DNA of 64,000 bases from NCBI RefSeq assembly GCF_933775445.1, contig NC_065874.1, positions 21,832,501-21,896,500 on the forward strand, in the 5' to 3' direction. The first letter of the stretch is position 1. Each line of letters opens with the position of its first letter. This document shows positions 13,517 to 26,229 of this stretch, in pieces. The DNA comes from Argentina anserina (Eukaryota; Streptophyta; Magnoliopsida; Rosales; Rosaceae). A model generated the notes under the pieces. The model did not search any database. It was not told where the DNA came from and was given only the letters and a program-made list of their open reading frames with translations. The position numbers and the translations under genes were made by a program.

Positions 13517-16500
13517 CTACAAACATACCTCACTCAAAGTCGGGACTGCATTAGGTACTTCCTCTGAACAATCAAGAGAACCATCATTTCGAGCTTCAGG
13601 TAATTGGGACATATCAGTATCCACAACTACCGAATTGGGACAGACAGGAGGTTCCGTTTTACGACACACATGGCATCTGAATCCAATAAGCTTATCGATG
13701 TTTTCTGAACCCAGCCCAAAAGCCTCTCCATGGAACCACTCTGACATGGTAGATCAAAAGAAAACAGTGAACTTTCTTTTGAGAAAAGCTATATGTAAAT
13801 TAAAGAACTGAATTCATGTTATGCAGGTTAGGAAGATTAATATCATGATACCCAATCAAACAATCACCGATTCACCTAGAACTATCTCAATGAACATCTA
13901 ACCGTACACTTCAAATATTCATTTGCATGAACTCGTCATTACCTCCACATAGTTCACACCCGATATAATCTAAAGTAGATGCATATTCTGCTTCACAACA
14001 GAGCTGGCATTTGAGTTGACCAAGAATGATAGAGGAACAGCCAGAGATCGCAATTAGTTTTTTATCCCTAAAGAGCATTACACGTTCATCAGTTGGCTTT
14101 CTAGACAACTGGAGACCATTTAGCCAGTAACTGCGGTAAACTTGTGTTCTCTTCTTCTGCCATGAAGCCGCCGTCTTAGATGTCTTATACGTACCCTTCT
14201 TGGATTTGCTTTGTTTTCCTTTCTTGCATTTGCTCTGCTTTTTATTTTGCAATGTCAAGCACTTACTTTTCCTTGGAGAGCGACGTAAAGGTAGACTTAC
14301 CGGAACCTTTTTGGTATTTTTCAATTGTACCTTTTTTCCTCCAGCTAAACCTTTCCTTTTGCTTCTCAAACGTAGTGATCTGCGTTCAGTTTGAGAATTT
14401 TTTAATTTCTGCGACTTTCCTTTCTCTATTTTTGTACCAACTTTCCCTTTTTTTGTACCAACTTTTCCTTTCTTTTTATCTACTTTCCCACTTTTTGGAA
14501 CAATCTTCGCAGAGACCCCATTCTGGCACCGGTGACATGTATATGTGCACTCAGAAACAATGGCTCCCGCAGACTTCTTTGCATGCCTTTTGTGGAAAAA
14601 TCCTGAAATTCATACCTCAGTGATTAGATACCAAGCTTAATAAAGATAACAGCGTATCAATGACAAGCATGAAGCTCTATTTAGCAGTAGTAAAATAAAA
14701 TCTTGTGTAAATATAGGTAATCCACCACAAACAAGTCTAGCTGTGTGCACACAAAGAAAAAAATGAAACCAAAAGGAATGACACTGACTTGAATCTTCGT
14801 TTGGTAAATCCAACAAAAAAAAAGAGGTGGAAATTCCAAAACTTATAACAGAAGCAATAATTGCCAACTGGAAAACATGGGGTCATAAGTCCAAAAATGC
14901 CACAGGCAAATCTCAGTAAAGAGAAGCCTCTGGAAAACTAGACTCAAAGCTCAAAGGGCCTCAGCGAATCTTAGACTTCACTTGTCTCCCCAACATCTTG
15001 ATTTCCCGTACCAAATTCCAAAAATAACCCTCTCAATCCTATGAGAAATAATTATCATATTACTGCATGTTTCCTAGCTGGGTCTACAACAGCTTTTGTC
15101 AAGGACTATACACAAGCATGTAATAAACCTAAAAAAACTATTAAAAACAAAAAAGAACTTGAGGTGGCTCTCAGTGAATAATCTCAGTTGTTGAAGATTG
15201 AAGATTCATATTGCAACAGACAGCAAACTAATTGGGAATATAACTTCCTACGGAAAACAGTGACTTTATTATCAATAAATACAAAATAAGCCAAACTGGT
15301 GGCACAACTAGAGAAGTTTACTGGTAGTTTTGGAAAATGGATTTGATATTTCGATATAAAAAACTCTAAAAATGATCCGTTATGTGGCCACAATCAGCAA
15401 TAAACTTGTAAGGATTAGCTAACCACCCTATATGTAAACAGAAAAGGACTAATTAATATAAACTTCTTGCGAATTATTGGCGACAGCAGTTAAAAGAGAT
15501 GAACTTTTGGTATAAATTTAGAAAATAGTATGAAATTGAAAGGTGGCGTGGACATAAAGTTGTAAGATAGACCATACTATCTTGATTCATTGAAAATTTT
15601 CTTTGTTGCTTGCATAATAATATTGAGCATGATAACAAATATACTTGCTAATTAAATGATTACCATGAAAAATAACTTGTCAAAAAATGCAACTTATAGA
15701 TTTGTTGGAATGGTCAAAACCATATATCAGTATATGACAAAAGATAGTGTAAAGCCAAAAAAATCTAGAGAAGGAATTCTCTGAGAGGATATACTGTTGT
15801 TACATTGTTTCTTTTCCACCTCTGAAAAAAAAGCAAATAAATTAATTAAAAAAACAATAAAAGGGAAGGCTTCAAAGAGGGAGGGAGACCATGCATACAA
15901 GGGAAGAAGAGATTTCCATGAGCACCAACTAAATTATCTCATACACATGGAACAGTATAGCGATCTCAACTAAATCATTTAAACATAACAAATCCATATT
16001 TTCCCATTTCTGAAAAATTGCCAAATATTGTGCATGAACAACTATAAATAGACAAATAAAAGATAGCTCGAATTGAATGAGTTGATTGAAAAGGTATATC
16101 AACATAATTAGTTAATCAAGAAGTTAAGGATTAAAATCCCAGAGTTAGTGCCATATCACCAAGTCTACGAAACCAAGCTTTGTTTGACTGTTGTCAGTCT
16201 ATGATAGCCCTACACCACATCATATGCAGTTGGCATGCCTGCATAAGCAGTAATAGAGTCTGATTTACCCTAATATCTTTAAATATTTTGCTACTGTGAA
16301 ACACATTCCTAGGCACACTGATATCAAACATGAATGTTTTTGACTCAAGGACATGATCCTAACGAGAAGGATGTGCGGAGGATACAGAGCTGCCTCAGTT
16401 TTCTGTGTACAAATTGGAGCCTCAATATGATCGGGAAGTAAATTTTGACAACATATTCATTGCTTAGTGCAACACAACTGACCAATCTATTTGCTTAGAA

Positions 16501-19500
16501 AACCATACTGATTTTCCATGGTTTAATGGATTTAAGGGTGGTTTGGTTAGGCCACATGAAAGTAGAAGTCATGCAAATAGCAAGTACTAAAACATCATAC
16601 TACCAGATTTCTTACATGCCATTTTTTCTGTTTTAGCCTACCAAGCAGTAACATTGGTGAAGGACACACGTTACAAAAACAATGTCTCGCCACAAATAAG
16701 GGTCCAGTAATAAAGCTACAAGTCTGAATATTCCTATCTTTCCTTTCTCGCCAAATCTCACAACAAGAGGCCAAGATTTCCCCAGAACCTCCAAAATGCT
16801 GGTGATCCAAGCTGAAAAAATGTGCACATAGGCAGCAATATATTGGATCCTTACAAACAAACAGCCTAGCAAAGATCTGTGTTAGCAAAAGTTAAACATA
16901 GGATGTCATCCAGATTGATAAAATCCTAGTACTCCCTCTAAGCCCAACAACTTTCTCCATTCTATTGCAATGAATGCATCTTTTCAATCAAAAGATAAAT
17001 AGAGGGACCTGATCCTGAGGAAAAGGGCCCAAAATGGCATCTCAAACAAAGAAAAGAGCACACCCTCACGCAATGGAAAGGGACCAAAGATTCTCCAAAC
17101 TCATCAAGAATAGTTCTATTGAAATTTTAAAACTAGCAGCACAAACTGGACAATTATGTTCTAGAGGATATACAAACTTCACAACTTCGCAATTTTTGCA
17201 ACTGCCAGGGGTTGGGAACACCATAATGGTGTTAAATTTGGCAAATAATGATTCTTTGAAAAATAGACAATGTGCACAAACAGATAGAAACAACAAGATT
17301 TAAACTTTCATCAATATATAAAATAATAATTATTGAAAACCTAGAGTTTACCAAGTGCCAATCCCAAAGTGTACCTAGCAATATTTCAAAAGAACATGAC
17401 AACAACATGAAGGGAAAGAACAAAAGGAAGGATGAAACCACACCTCTGCAAACTTGACAACTCACAGCTTCCCTGTCATATCGAGTGAAAAAAAACGGGT
17501 CAACAATACACAAAGAGAAAAAACAATAAATAATGCAACATTTGACATGCAGGACAATCTCAACCACTTGGTCATTAACACGACTAGCAAACAACAGATT
17601 GACCATCTGTTCAAATCATATCAGTTACTTCTAAACATTTAACATATAGGACAATCTCAGAGACTTGGTCATTTAACAAGGGTAGCAAAACAAAAGATTG
17701 ACCATCTCCTCAAACCATATAAGTTACTCCTCAAAATTTATTATGTGGTCCCAAGGTTGTCTTAGTACTCCGGAAAATTATTTCTCCTATGTTCTACCAG
17801 TTTCTTGTTGTTTCCAAGTTTATGTCATCCCAATTAAGTGAGAGAGTCACAAAGCCTCAAGTCCAAATATTTGACTTCTATCCATATATTGGCAAAAGAA
17901 ATCCTTTCACAGTTACAGTAACTTCGAAATTAGAAGTTCCAGAGTGACATCCTCCTTAAAAACAATACAATCAACTGAACGCAAGCTATCAAAGTAAAAC
18001 TAGAACATCAAGGAAAAAATATGCGATGACAAGAACATGCAAATAAAAATGTATACGATTTAGTACCTTATCAGGACATCTTTGCGGCAGTGTCCACACT
18101 TATAATACTCTGACCTTTCTGCTTTGGCAAACAAATAAGCAAATCCCTTTTCAACCTGGGGACGCTTTATTACTCTATCAACAGGAAGAGCTTTGCCAGA
18201 CTTCCCATCATTAGACTTCCGGACAATTTTTCTCTCCTCATAATTTTTCAAAAGATGCAGAGGAAGATATGATTCTTCAAGCCAAAACTTTTTCTTTTCA
18301 CTGGATGGTTCTTCAAGCACACAACCATGTTTCCTGACGATGTCGGGGATTGCTCTTCTCTTTCCAAAATCAAGAAGATACTTGACCACCCCCTTTTCAG
18401 AGCACTTCCTACGGACAATGACTTTCCTAAAAAGCTTGATTGATTTTATAGATTCTTTGTCCAACGTAGGCAGAACGTGTGTGTTCTCAATATCATCCCA
18501 CCTAATATTTGAATAAAGCTCCCTAACCTGAAACCATTGCAATATTATAAGGATCAAAAGTTCTAGATGTTGCTTACTGCAGTTCATAAGTTCTAACGGT
18601 CAGAGCAATTGGGCCTATCACCACTCAGGTGGCCAACTAAATACTCATGAAATACATTCATGAGAGAGAGAGAGAGAGAGAGAAAGAAATTAGGTCATTG
18701 AAGAACCTAAATATCAGCATAAAAGGAAACAGGCATAAACCGAGATTACCTGCAAAGCAAGATGTTCTGCACTAGTTGAAGTCTCAACAGTAGCTCGCCA
18801 GGCAACATATTTGCTTCTCTTTGCATATTCTGAATTCTCAGGATACAATATACCCATTATTTTTGTGCACCCACCTGCAGAATTTCATAACACGAATCAA
18901 GTTAATTGACTTTGGACGATTCTGCGGAAGCTCATATATCACAAAAATAACAAAATCAGCGGACCTTGTCTGGCAGCCTTAGATGTCAAGGACCGAGGCA
19001 AAATCTTCCAACTAAACACCTGGCGAGAAAGCCTGCCACCTCTCCACCAAAACATTCCCAATCCACTGCCGGCATTTGAAGATGGATTGTCATTATCTGA
19101 AAATTTGGGCCTCTTTCTGCTATTCATGTTCTTTGAGGTTGCACGTAATGAAGTCACAACATGCGAAGCTGAACCCACGGTAACAACAGAATCCACATGT
19201 TTCAACCAATCTGCAGACAAAGCACGATGGTGCAAATTCTCCACTAGCTGCATCATGGATAATTCACCATAACTTTAGAGATAGTATATAAGGATAAAAA
19301 GGAAAAGGTCAATGTACCGCAAAAGTAATGGCAATGCAGCAGACCCTTCAAAATAAAGTAATAAGCTATGATACGCACAAGTATACCTCCACAGAAACTA
19401 CTTGTGTTAAAATTAGGTAGTGTACAAATTTTTTGCACATATGAATAGGAAGTAGCCTAGGGTTCTAAAGAATCCTATTGAGTATCACGAGATGAGCAAA

Positions 19501-22500
19501 ACAACTGATAAGCCCTAAACTCCATACTATAACTCTATTAGAAGGTAATATCAATGTCTGTAAATGTTCACCAGATCTGAATCGACAAACTCCCTACTAA
19601 ACTAGTACTACAGAGAAAATGCTTACCAGGAGCAGCAAATGCTTAACGGATGCAAGATCACATGCATTAATAAGACTGTTCCGCCAGAATTCTGTATGAT
19701 GCGGTTTCAACCACGGACCCAACAACAGCCCAAGCAGGCGATCATGAATGGATAAAATTTGACAGCTGACATCATTAAGATGATCGCTGGGGATTATTTT
19801 CAATTGAAGTCCAACTGCATCAGACTTCGAAACGTCCGGTAAAGGAAGCATACTCGTAATATACAAGCAATTCCTATCATCTGCAGGAAATTTGCATGAG
19901 AAGCACCAACCACATTTCTCTTTCTGCACATCTATTTTTAAGCTCTCAATATTTGGCCAGGAAAACTTTGAAGATATTTTTATAATGGTCTTCATCTGTG
20001 CAGATATTAAATCCTCTTCTGTTATTCCAGTGCCTTCCTTATTTCTTTCTGATGATTTAGACATGAACTCCTCAGCAACAGATGAAGCAATTTGGCCAAA
20101 ACTGTAGTAATTCATGTAACCAATTCCATAATGTACTTCTGAAGTGCCCTGTTTTCTAGCTGTTATAGCAGATGAAATTTCTCCAAGATGAATAGAACCA
20201 TTGCTCTCTGGTCTGGCATTCAAGCAAATAGATGTCAAAGAAGAGTCTTCAGGGTGAAACTTTCCTACCAAATCTGATTGATTTGAAATATCAGCAAGAT
20301 TATTTGAATCATACTGAATGATGGGCGTCCTCAGCACTTGAACAGAATTTGAAACATCAGAACCAAGATTACAAAACTTTTCATGAGTCTCATTTTTAGC
20401 ACCACATGTTTCTGATAGTTCTAATCGGTCCAGGGACTTGCTACTAACTACTCCATTATAGGTAGTAGAGATGTCCCAGTGCTTAAAGATTTCCAATAAT
20501 ATCCCATTATAGGAAAATTCTGAAGACCTGAGCACTTCAATTACCTTGTTTAGATCATCTCTGTGATAGTAATTGAATGCAGATTCATCATCACAGAAGC
20601 CTGATCTGCAAGTACAAATTCATAAATTGGCTTAATATCAGATTAACCAAAAGTAACTAGTGATAACATAGAGATGTCGCACAAGATAAAACAAACACTA
20701 TCAAGAAATAAAAATTCAGAATTGAAGCCTTTCTCCCTACTTGTAAATAATTTCACAACCCTACCAAATTAGCTGGGTACTGCAACCTTTTATTAAAAGC
20801 AATTGCACTAGCACATACAGAAACAGAGAAGGAATCATTGTTTTGAATCCGAGGGTAACATTAATGAGTGACATAAACAAGACAATTTGTAGTTAGACGT
20901 AAACAAATTGTAAATAGAACTGATCGGTTAGCAACTAAGAAAGTATACATGATGACTTATTATGCGTTTTAAAATGATTTAGGGACAACCAAAAGAATTT
21001 CCACACTTTCTACATTAGAAGTCTTAAAGATCTTGCCGCAACTCATATATATTAATGTTTGTATGAGGATAAAGGAATATGCTTGGGTGTCCTGATAATA
21101 AGAGCGAAGTAAAGATAAAGGGAAATAATGTTGACAAAGGAACAGTAGCATTGCGATTAAACTGAGTGCCACGGTGCAAAGACTAGACTTACACCAATAG
21201 GTAGCCACAGCTTTTAAAATATAGTCGACCATGAGGATCAATTCCTAATAACTCTGCACCTCGAAGTGACTTGCGGAGTTTCATCCAAGGTTTATGCCTA
21301 TTGATCATACACTCAGGGCAATACCAATCACCCTCAGGCAAAAGATCACTGGCAACTCCTACACATCTTGAATGGTAAGCTGCTGGGCAGCCATCACAAC
21401 ATATTAAATTTCCATCCATCTTGCAGAGGCAGCATTCATCACTATTCCAGTCAGGAGTTTCATCAACATCTTCATCATTCAAACTGGAGCCACCAGCAAC
21501 TTGCACAGAAGTCCTCCTTTTCTTGCAGACGTCAAAGTTGACATCACGATCAAAAACCATGTCATGTTCAGATGTTGAACACCTTCTGTTAATCTCTGAC
21601 TTTATGGCTCCCCCTTCTATCAAATCATCACATAGACAGCGGAGAATTTCAACTTTTAGAGAAGCAGGCTGACTATAGTAGTCACTTTTTAGAAGCTTAA
21701 AGTGACTCAGGTCAAATCCAGGTTTCATTCCTGAACAATGAATCAGAAAGTACTCAACCATGAAAACCGGCCACGTAATTAAGTCCAGAAAATTCCAATT
21801 AAGACTCCTACATCAAAGGGAAAAAATAAAAAAAAAGGAAATTAAAAATTAGACCACGTCAAGCATCAAACCCAGTAAGTATGAAATCGCCAAATAGATT
21901 AAAGAATACTTTAACAATAGTAGGACACCAAATGTACCTTAGACAATGAGAAGCAGATTCGGAACCTTCATTTGAAAGGGAATCCAAATGCTTTCTTAGT
22001 GTTTGCAGAACAGAAAGATGAACAGAATCAATTAACAAACTAGGAGACTTGCATTGCAGTGCTGCCACGAAATCCTCCAACTTGAAGGGACTCAGAAACA
22101 ATAGAGTGCTGAATGATCTAAAACAGGCATAGATAGAAAAAAGGTCAAGCACAGGAACATCCTCTAAATTCAAATGTTGTGACGACGGAGGCAATTCCAG
22201 CTTCTGAGGAGCAACACTAGGCTTATCAGCTTCTTCACTGCCAGAAACCACTAGTGCATCCCCTGCTACATCAGCGCCCGCCGAAGACTGCACCGGACTA
22301 CAAACACCAGCAGAAACATGATTTCGAGCAGATCCCCTGCGAGAACTTCTCCTCAAAACTGTCCCCGTAGTAGCAGACACCGAATTGTCCTGCACCTTCC
22401 TTCTCTTTCTTCGGCTACTCTTTTGAACGCTGGGACTCGCCAAATCCCCTAGCTGCACATGTGTCAGTGGAGTAACAGCTTCAGAAGGATCATCTTTCAC

Positions 22501-23193
22501 CACCACACCATTATCCTCCAAAGCACTGGTGTTCAAATCCCCAACACCACACTCGATGCCGCCGTCCAACGCAACTTCTTCATGGATATCAATACACACG
22601 AGCTTCCGATCCACACCAGCATTACCATCCTCAACTGCGTTTCCTATCAAATCTCCACTCATCTCTTCAATCCTCTCAAACTTAGGAGTAACGCAGTCAC
22701 TCTCTCCATCCCTAAGCTCCTCGGCCAGCTCCAAGTTCAAATCGAAATCGCAGCCCCTCCTCTTGGTTCCTTGGGGAGTCACTACAACACTGGAGCCAGC
22801 CCCATCGAAATTCTCAACCGAATCACAACAGCCAGTGGCATCCAAATTCAAATCAATACAATCCCTAATTTCAGCATCATTATCATCGTTCAAGCTAAAA
22901 TTAAACCCCGCATTCAAATCAATCGCGACTCTCACATCACCAGAATGACCAACGCGCTCAGAATCGTGAGCAGAATTACCAGTGCGGCGTCGTTTCTTGG
23001 GCCTGCGGCCGGGTCGGGCGGGCTTGACCGGGTCGGGTTCGGAGAGGAGGAGGAGAGGAGAGAGGTGGGCGGAGTCGAAGTCTTGGGAAGTTCCGTCTTC
23101 GAAAAGGACACGGAAGAATCCGGAGGAGGGGGAGTAGGATTTGACAGTGCCGACGACGAGGTCTTTCCGCACAGTTCTCCCGACGAACTCCAT
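13517..23193 (-). CDS. PTM-like DDT and PHD-finger domain protein
   Basis: Nuclear chromatin-associated protein of the DDT/PHD family that includes Arabidopsis PTM; the closest Arabidopsis relative I recall is At5g12400. Exons (minus): 21938-23193, 21193-21807, 19627-20605, 18965-19247, 18750-18874, 18067-18527, 17444-17472, 13943-14602, 13529-13740; all phases close, giving 1,540 codons. Residues 1-~50 are a Tudor/agenet-like segment; a Lys/Arg-rich linker follows; the DDT domain is ~345-405, continuing over the exon 1/2 junction into a WHIM-like segment. A canonical C4HC3 PHD finger is at 544-585. Two degenerate PHD-like Cys/His clusters lie C-terminally, one using the 29-nt exon and one split between the last two exons (CQLC, CELC, CHVC). 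Intron 7 is 2.8 kb. The end is uncertain: without splicing after 13529 the frame stops at 13517-13519; with the GTATGT donor a short further exon is needed. Confidence 0.88.
18661..18685. repeat. (GA)n microsatellite in PTM-like intron
   Basis: A run of about a dozen GA units inside the intron between the 18750-18874 and 18067-18527 exons. Confidence 0.9.
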
Positions 23194-23244
23194 TTTCCAA
23201 GCTTGCTCGGGTCACTTGGGAATTCGCTCTTTCTCTCTCATTGA

Positions 23245-23317
23245 TTTTGGGTTGAGAGAGAGAGAGAATGAGAAAAGGGGAGGACTTTCTCTCTCTAGAA
23301 AAGAAACGGTTTCAACG

Positions 23318-23362
<45 letters not shown>
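23245..23362. repeat. GA-rich microsatellites in the PTM-like 5' leader region
   Basis: Several GA runs, the longest (23321-23360) about 20 units, lie just upstream of the start codon at 23193. On the gene's strand they read CT, as is common in plant 5' leaders and promoters. Confidence 0.85.
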
Positions 23363-23363
<1 letters not shown>

Positions 23364-24479
23364 CCAACAACTATCTGAGTCGTCCCGAGAGATGAAGTTA
23401 GTTCAAGTAGGAGAAATGGGGATGAATAGATCCAAGGCGAGAGAGAAAATCGGGGGTCGGTAAGAGAATTTCCCCGAGCTACGGAAATAAATAGAGTTTT
23501 CTGTTATTTCGAATCAGCTTCCATCCGTACCCCTCCCTATAAATGGTGTTTAGATCTCGTTTATATTTTTATAAATATTTAAAATATTATTTATCCCTTC
23601 GTACATTTTCAAAAATACTCATAATTAATATTCATTAATATATTTCTAATTCTATTTTTATATTTATTATTATAAACAAATCGAAAATTTCTTTAGAATT
23701 ACATAATCTATCTTCTCAAATTAATTTTCTCTTTTATTCATAAATTTATTATTAATAATATTTTTTTATTGATTTAAAATCCACCAAATAGTAAAATCAA
23801 TTCCGAAAAATTTTAACATCTATTAAACCATTTTTCTCTCTCAGACAAATTTATCAAAAATTCTATTTAGCTTTCCGATTGATACATGAAGATTAATAAT
23901 ATTATATATTTTATTTTTTTAATAATAAAAATGAAAGTAATTAAATTATTTTATTTTATTTATTATTTTAAATTAGGGTTAGTCTGAAATAAATAATAAA
24001 TAATTGACGAAAAATGAAAAACTATAAAATGGACAGGTTAAGAATTGTCTTTTTTTCACTCTTATATTTCTTTTTGATAATTTCACATCGATTGAAAAAA
24101 TCAAACTAGAATTAGACTTAAAGGGAGGTCTAAATACTGTTCTGGAACGTACAAATAGAAGTTTCCTTCTTTTTACTATCAAATCAAATTCTAAAAAGGG
24201 TTTTATTTGCACTTCTAAAATGACTAAATGCGCATCATTTACTTATTACACCTCAAATATGGCTAGGCGTACCTCCAATATTGATTGGTATTTACACGTG
24301 AGTTGAAAAGTCATATTGAAAATAAAAAAAATTGGAGGTACATTTAGGTCATCTCCAACCCCCTAAAGTTCAAGGTTTTTTTTTATTGATGATGATTAGT
24401 ATAGTTAATTTTATGTTTTGTTGATTAGTACAATTATGTTTTCTTGATTAATATAATTAATTTTAATATTTATTAATAG
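23363..24479. other. AT-rich intergenic region upstream of the PTM-like gene
   Basis: Promoter-proximal sequence then very AT-rich DNA. No gene seen. The stretch ~24170-24360 has phrases like those at the ends of the MITE at 49013 (GGAGGTAC, TTTGCACTTCT), suggesting a decayed relative, but the ends cannot be defined. Confidence 0.4.
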
Positions 24480-25545
24480 GCAAATTATAAAAAAAATATA
24501 TCCCAACTTATATTAGACAAATGTTACTATTTATGAATTAATTATAAAAAAATCATCACATTTAAGTGGAAATTAGAAAAAAGTCAACAAAATTAGAAAA
24601 AAAATTACTTTTAAAAATATTTTCTGGACTGTTTTGCCATTTTCTCACTTTTTTCTTTTTCTTTTTCTAATTTCGGTCATAATTTTCTCGTCCAGTGATA
24701 GATTTTAACGAAATTGGTACCGTTAGAAAGATCTCGCTCCCCTCTTTCATTTGATATATTACCCACTCCGAATCGACCAACCGTATAAAACACAATAACC
24801 ATCGCAAATGGTTGTTGTAATCGATGGCGGTGCTCCAAGCAATTCCGACGAAACTGAAGCTTAATGTTCCCTAATTCTAGCTATTCTCTTCATTCTGAGC
24901 ATATTTATACTAATCTCATTTGAATTTTAACAAAATTTCGCATATTTCCACATTTTCTCTCGGCATGTCACACCTCCTATCACAACCACTGTCACATACA
25001 CTGTCACACTACCTCTTACACTAACTGTCACACCTACTGTCACAACCGCTATCACACCCACTGTGACAGAACCTGTCACACTATCTATTTACACTAACTG
25101 TCAAACCCACTGTCACAACCTCTATCACAACTTCTATCACACTACCTTTCACAACCACTATCACACCACCTGTCGCAACTCCTGTCACACTACTTGCCAC
25201 AACAAATATCACACTACATACATGTCACAACCAATATCACACCTACATACATGTCACACCACTTGTCACAGCCGTTGTCACACTGTTTTATGTGACTATG
25301 TTGTGAAAAGATGAAGAAGAAGAAGAATGACTAGAATTAACGTACATTTGTTTACAATTATATGATCTTGAACTTCTTGAATCAACTAATACGATCCAAA
25401 TATCGATATTAATGTGATGTCACACCCAACCACACTACCTATCACACTGCTTATCACACTATCTATCACACTACCAGTCACACTAACTTTTTGTTGTGAT
25501 AGGTAGTGTGATAGGTAATGTAATAACTACTGTGACAGCTCAAGG
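24480..25545 (+). repeat. Copy A of a ~1.07-kb repeat with TGTCACAC-rich array
   Basis: Collinear with 26230-27505: a shared leader (24480-24905), then an array of short units built on TGTCACAC, CACTACC and TATCACAC (24965-25285), a spacer with AAGAAGAAG and ACGATCCAAAT landmarks, and a second short array whose end (25490-25535) is inverted (GATAGGTAGTGTGATAGG) and can pair with the array before it. No coding capacity. The subterminal array and terminal inversion resemble parts of a non-autonomous DNA transposon, but TIRs were not identified. Confidence 0.65.
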
Positions 25546-25548
25546 ATG

Positions 25549-25935
25549 TTACTTTTTGATGTTGGATCCACTTAAATCGAGTACCATGAGTGTCCGTAGC
25601 TCTCCAATCACCTCAACATCAAACTTGAGTTTGCAATTCTCTAGAACAAGTGTTTGAAGCTTTTTCAAAAGAGGGAGGGATGGGAGGCTTGAATTCCTGA
25701 TTATTAAAACCTTAAGATCTTCCATTCCATCGAATATTGTGGTTGGCAGCTCCAATTTGTTGTTGTCCCAATGATATGAATGATATCCCTCAAAGAGTAG
25801 AAGTTCGGTAGTACTTGAACTGGTTGTCAATGTACAATAATCCTTGAGCCGGTCATCCAATTCAACTATCTGTTGGAGCGGATCATTCTTCTTCAATTTC
25901 CACACTTCTTCAATTCTCAGATCTTCAAGGGCCAA
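25549..25935 (-). pseudogene. NLR leucine-rich-repeat fragment
   Basis: A 128-codon open frame whose translation looks like the stretch entering the LRR domain of CC-NBS-LRR disease-resistance proteins: a WxLKK-type segment followed by LRR-like periodicity (LKVLIIRNSSLPSLP, then LQTLVLENCKL, then LMVLDLSGS). There is no NB-ARC domain or N-terminal coiled coil in the window and no continuation on either side. It sits directly between the two copies of the TGTCACAC repeat, so it is probably a stranded or transposon-carried fragment. The reported ATG need not be a real start. Confidence 0.7.
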
Positions 25936-26229
25936 ACCAATGGATCTCCATCGCCGCCTTCTCCTCCGAATGATGCCTCGGCGAGGCGTGCTGGAGAAGT
26001 TTCCGACGAAGAAAGCTAATGTGAGAAGGCCTAGATCGAATTTTCAGATCAGGTCAATTGATGTTTCAATAATTGGTCAATTTCAGTGGCACATTATAAT
26101 TTTTAACAACTATAAGGGCAACGGTATAAGAGATTTAAAAAACTGATTTTTTATAATTTTTCAAATCTTACTTGACTTTTTTAAAAATCAGTAATTTTAA
26201 TTTTGTTGATTTAATACTATTAATTTTAG

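Noticed and set aside
16595..17296. Cys-rich minus-strand open frames in the large PTM-like intron
   Set aside because: Tempting as extra zinc-finger exons, but exon 7 joins exon 8 directly in frame (CQVC to FFHKRH), and these frames lack family resemblance.
22459..23244. Long plus-strand open frame (261 codons) opposite the PTM-like first exon
   Set aside because: The minus frame is 418 codons, has Tudor-like and DDT domains and connects through splicing; the plus frame has no domain.
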